Assembly (NCBI GenBank): GCA_023424475.1
Contig: JAFADX010000005.1
Span: forward strand, 13,619 to 77,618
Length of the DNA: 64,000 nucleotides
DNA from: Pseudomonadota bacterium
GTDB lineage: Bacteria > Pseudomonadota > Alphaproteobacteria > Acetobacterales > Acetobacteraceae
Direction of reading: 5' to 3'
Part shown: positions 61,188 through 64,000 of the stretch, piece after piece
How the letters are laid out: the number at the start of each line of letters is the position of its first letter
Position numbering within the stretch: the stretch's first letter is position 1
Notes under the pieces: model-generated
What the model saw: the letters and a program-made list of their open reading frames with translations, nothing else
The model's database searches: none
Told to the model about the DNA's origin: nothing
Made by a program: the position numbers and the translations under genes

Positions 61188-63257
61188 ATGGACTCGCGAC
61201 ACATCATCGCGGCGACGCTCGCACTCCTCTCCAGCGCACCAGCCGTCGCCCAGACCACCGGAACCCCAGCCCCCGTCGGGGCGCCGGGATCCTCCCAGGA
61301 CAGCCAGGCAAGGCCGCCCGCCGCCGCACAGGCCGCGACGCCGCTCGACGCCGTGACCACCACCGGGACGCGCACGCCGACGGTCGCGGGCGACAGCGCG
61401 GTGCCCGTCAGCGTCATGCGCCGCGAGGACATCCTCGAGCGCGACCAGCGCTCGGTCTCGGAAACCATCCGCGACCTGCCGGGCGTCGAGATCGAGGGCG
61501 CGCCGCGCACCACGGCGATGGAGCCCTCGATCCGCGGCCTCAGCGGCGACCGCGTCGTGTTCCGGCTCGACGGCGCGCGCAACAACTTCAACGCGGGCCA
61601 TCGCGGCCGCCTCTTCATCGACCCGAACATGCTGCGAGAGATCGACGTGATGCGCGGCCCGGGCTCCACGCTCTACGGCTCCGGCGCGATCGGCGGCGTC
61701 GTCGCGATGCGGACCATCGAGCCCGACGACATCATCCTGCCCGGCTCCGGGCTGCCGGTCGGCGGCTTCCTGCGCGGCGGCTACCAGTCCAATGGCGGCA
61801 TGTGGCGCGGCATCGCCGCCGGCGCCGCCCGGGTCGACGACTTCGCGGTGCTCGGCGCGATCTCGGGCTTCAACAACAACAACCTCACGGACGGCGCGGG
61901 CAACACGATCCCCTACACCGCCGACCAGGTGTCGAACTTCCTCGGGCGCGTGCAGTGGCGGCCGGGCTTCCACACCTTCGACCTCTCGGCGATCGGCTTC
62001 CGCGACAGCCACATCATCCCGATCGCGGCGAACACCGCGACGACGCAGAGCGTGACGGACCGCACCACCGAGCAGCAGGTCTACACGCTGCGCTGGAACT
62101 GGGCGAACCCGGACATGCCGCTGTTCGCGCCGCAGGTGGTCGTCTACCACAACCATGTCCAGCTCGAGGAACGGCGCCAGACCGGCACCCGGGCGACCGA
62201 CATCACCGACCTCACCACCACCGGCGTCGACGCGCAGAACAACAGCCGCTTTTCCCTCTTCGGCTGGGACAACCACGTGCTGACGGTCGGCACGGAGATC
62301 TACCGCGACGAACAGGAAGGCTTCCAGAACGGCCAGCCGCGCGGCCAGTACCCGACCGCCTCGCAGGACGTCTTCGCCGCCTACGTGCAGGACCAGATCT
62401 CCTTCTACGACTTCACCCTGGTCGGCGCCCTCCGCTACGACAGCTTCAGCCAGAGCGCCGAGGGCAACCCGAACAACTCGGATGTCGACCGCATCTCGCC
62501 CAAGGTCAGCCTCGCCTACCGGCTGCTGCCCTGGCTCGAACCCTACGTTTCCTATGCCGAGGCCTTCCGAGCGCCGTCGCTGACCGAGCTCTACGTCTCC
62601 GGCCAGCACTTCCCGGGCAACTCCTTCGTCCCCAACCCGAACCTGCTGCCCGAGACCTCGCACAACATCGAGGCCGGCGTGAACCTGCGCTTCAGCGACG
62701 TGCTGCGGAGCGGCGACCGCCTGCGCATGCGCGTCACGGCCTACCAGAACGACATCGACAACTACGTCGAGCAGCTGGTCTACGCGACCTACACCGTGTC
62801 GCGGAACGTCGCCTCGGCCCGCATCCAGGGCGTCGAGGCCGAGGTGCAGTACGATGCCGGCACCTGGTTCGCGGGCGTCTCGGCCACGGCGCTGAAGGGC
62901 GACAACCGCACGGCCAACGAGCCGCTCGCCTCCATGCCGGCGAACCGGATGACGCTGTCGGGCGGCTACCGCTTCCTGGAAACCGGCGTGACGCTGGGGG
63001 CGCGCTGGCAGCTCGTCGCCGCGCAGGACCGGCAGCCAACCTCGGTTCCCGGCCTGGCCGAGGAGACCTCCGGCTACGGCATTGTCGATCTCTGGGCGAG
63101 CTGGCGGCCGGGCTTCGCACCGAACCTGCGCTTCGATCTCGGCATCGACAACCTGTTCGACCATGCCTATCGCCGCGCCTCCTGGAACTCCAACCCGCCG
63201 CCGCCCTTCTACGAGACGGGCATGAACATCCGCGGCGCCGTCACGCTGACCTTCTGA
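61188..63257 (+). CDS. TonB-dependent heme/hemoglobin receptor
   Basis: 689 residues. Signal peptide IIAATLALLSSAPAVAQ, plug domain (EDILERDQRSVSETIRDLPG, IRGLSGDRVVFRLDGARNNF) and a 22-strand-type barrel ending in GAVTLTF. The heme-receptor FRAP/NPNL box is present as FRAPSLTELYVSGQ and VPNPNLLPETSHN (about residues 460-490). Imports heme with energy from TonB. Located between hemP and tonB. Confidence 0.9.
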   Translation: MDSRHIIAATLALLSSAPAVAQTTGTPAPVGAPGSSQDSQARPPAAAQAATPLDAVTTTGTRTPTVAGDSAVPVSVMRREDILERDQRSVSETIRDLPGVEIEGAPRTTAMEPSIRGLSGDRVVFRLDGARNNFNAGHRGRLFIDPNMLREIDVMRGPGSTLYGSGAIGGVVAMRTIEPDDIILPGSGLPVGGFLRGGYQSNGGMWRGIAAGAARVDDFAVLGAISGFNNNNLTDGAGNTIPYTADQVSNFLGRVQWRPGFHTFDLSAIGFRDSHIIPIAANTATTQSVTDRTTEQQVYTLRWNWANPDMPLFAPQVVVYHNHVQLEERRQTGTRATDITDLTTTGVDAQNNSRFSLFGWDNHVLTVGTEIYRDEQEGFQNGQPRGQYPTASQDVFAAYVQDQISFYDFTLVGALRYDSFSQSAEGNPNNSDVDRISPKVSLAYRLLPWLEPYVSYAEAFRAPSLTELYVSGQHFPGNSFVPNPNLLPETSHNIEAGVNLRFSDVLRSGDRLRMRVTAYQNDIDNYVEQLVYATYTVSRNVASARIQGVEAEVQYDAGTWFAGVSATALKGDNRTANEPLASMPANRMTLSGGYRFLETGVTLGARWQLVAAQDRQPTSVPGLAEETSGYGIVDLWASWRPGFAPNLRFDLGIDNLFDHAYRRASWNSNPPPPFYETGMNIRGAVTLTF

Positions 63258-63261
63258 CGCG

Positions 63262-64000
63262 ATGGCGATGGCGATGCCGCGCGAGGAGGCCGCGCCGCTT
63301 CCCGGCCCTTCGGAGCCGGGTGGCGGACGGGCCTTCGCGCTCGCGGGTTCGCTCGCCCTGCACGCCTGCGTTGCGGCGGTGCTGCTGGCCGACTGGCCGG
63401 TGGCGGCACCGCAGGGCGGCGGAGCCGGCGAGATCGCCGTCGCCATGATCTGGCGCGGCGAGGAAGCCGCGCCGACCGCCGCCGAGGCACAGGGGGACGC
63501 CCCGGCACCGTCGCCCGAAGCGGCGACGGCCGCCGAACCGGCCGCCGAGCAGACACGGGACGTCGAATCGGCCCCTCCCGAACCGCAGGCCGTCCCGCCA
63601 CCGGCAACGGTGGCGGAAGCAGAGGAGGAGGCGGCGCCGACTGTCCCCGACGTCCCGCCACCGCCGCAATCCGCCCCCGAGGCTCCCGCGCAAGCGGCGG
63701 AGATGCCGGTGCCGGACGCCGCGTCCGCGGAACCTCCGGAGACCCCGGCACAGGAGATCGTCTCCGCGGAACCGTTGGAGGCTCCGGCACCGGAGATCGC
63801 CTCCGCCGAACCGCCGGAGGCCCCGGCCCCCGCCGATCCTCCGACGGCCATGGCGGCGGCGCCGCAAGCCGAGGAACCACCGCCCTCCGCCGAAAGCCCG
63901 GTGACGGCCGCGCCGGAGCCGCAGCCCGCGCCGACGACGACCGCCGAGCTTCGCCCGCTGCCGCTCCCGCCGCCTCCGCCCACGCCCGCACCGCCCGAGC
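63262..64000 (+). CDS. tonB: TonB energy transducer (3' end beyond window)
   Basis: About 246 residues present. Starts 4 nt after the receptor stop (ATG 63262, MAMAMPREEAAPL). One N-terminal membrane anchor (AFALAGSLALHACVAAVLL, with the SxxxH-type histidine), then a long proline/glutamate/alanine-rich spacer. The C-terminal TonB domain that touches the receptor is beyond the window. The linker contains a 39-nt tandem repeat. Confidence 0.8.
   Translation, partial: MAMAMPREEAAPLPGPSEPGGGRAFALAGSLALHACVAAVLLADWPVAAPQGGGAGEIAVAMIWRGEEAAPTAAEAQGDAPAPSPEAATAAEPAAEQTRDVESAPPEPQAVPPPATVAEAEEEAAPTVPDVPPPPQSAPEAPAQAAEMPVPDAASAEPPETPAQEIVSAEPLEAPAPEIASAEPPEAPAPADPPTAMAAAPQAEEPPPSAESPVTAAPEPQPAPTTTAELRPLPLPPPPPTPAPPE
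63724..63840 (+). repeat. Tandem 39-nt repeat within the tonB spacer
   Basis: Three units of 13 codons: SAEPPETPAQEIV, SAEPLEAPAPEIA and SAEPPEAPAPADP. The first two are close at the DNA level, the third has diverged. Length variation in such spacers changes the reach of TonB across the periplasm. Confidence 0.75.

Overview
The window is about 70% G+C and densely packed. Many neighbouring genes are joined by 4-nt stop/start overlaps (ATGA or GTGA). The gene families are those of a soil or water alphaproteobacterium: PhaR, DUF3141, several Bug/TctC binding proteins, an alphaproteobacterial XRE regulator, GluQ, TcuAB, mtnBDC and a hemP-TonB iron locus. A Roseomonas-like member of the Acetobacteraceae is my best guess. 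This is inferred from gene content and composition; there is no rRNA or other marker gene in the window. I found no tRNA, rRNA, CRISPR array, transposase or prophage.

Layout. 1-9.3 kb (minus strand): a truncated molybdopterin oxidoreductase subunit coupled to a malate/lactate-type dehydrogenase, a class IV aminotransferase, and an operon of a polar amino-acid ABC transporter followed by two FAD amine/amino-acid oxidoreductases. 9.8-13.5 kb (minus): an iron-siderophore ABC operon with a Fur-like box upstream and a SAM methyltransferase as its last gene. 13.7-15 kb: an enoyl-CoA hydratase and a decayed peptide-binding-protein gene. 15.1-19.1 kb (plus): a PhnCDEE-type ABC transporter followed by a rhodanese. 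19.2-23.2 kb: a polyhydroxyalkanoate (PHA) locus with an XRE regulator, the PhaR regulator, an overlapping pair of PhaE-like and PhaC-like genes, and a PhaA thiolase.

23.2-38.5 kb holds mostly single genes and short operons: methyltransferase, acetamidase, CorA, the methionine-salvage operon mtnB-mtnD-mtnC plus a 2'-5' RNA ligase-like gene, TatA, a TerC membrane protein, a large DUF3141 protein, a Bug-type binding protein, a CHAP lipoprotein, an OB-fold/thiolase pair and an M35-like metallopeptidase. 37.4-41.1 kb is a tricarballylate/citrate utilisation locus (tcuA, tcuB and a divergent GntR regulator). 41.3-49.3 kb holds a peptide-type binding protein, an M20 amidohydrolase, a second enoyl-CoA hydratase, a second Bug protein, GluQ, an esterase and an HNH nuclease, with two gene remnants. 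49.5-52.5 kb is a sugar ABC importer. 52.6-60.6 kb holds DsbB, a glutathione transferase and a complete RND efflux operon with its own TetR gene. 60.7-64 kb is a hemin uptake operon (hemP, TonB-dependent receptor, tonB) behind a Fur-like box; tonB runs off the window.

The most unusual feature is a family of intergenic repeats at five loci (about 9.6, 25.3, 26.5, 41.1 and 49.3 kb). It is built from two separable modules. Module B is a palindrome of about 130 bp with arms of up to 31 bp and a compensatory base-pair change between copies. Module A is about 105 bp. Their CTAG-containing ends supply the TAG stop codon of three flanking genes. The second notable structure is a roughly 215-nt two-frame overlap between the PhaE-like and PhaC-like genes, where codon composition favours the downstream frame while the upstream frame still encodes a plausible coiled coil.
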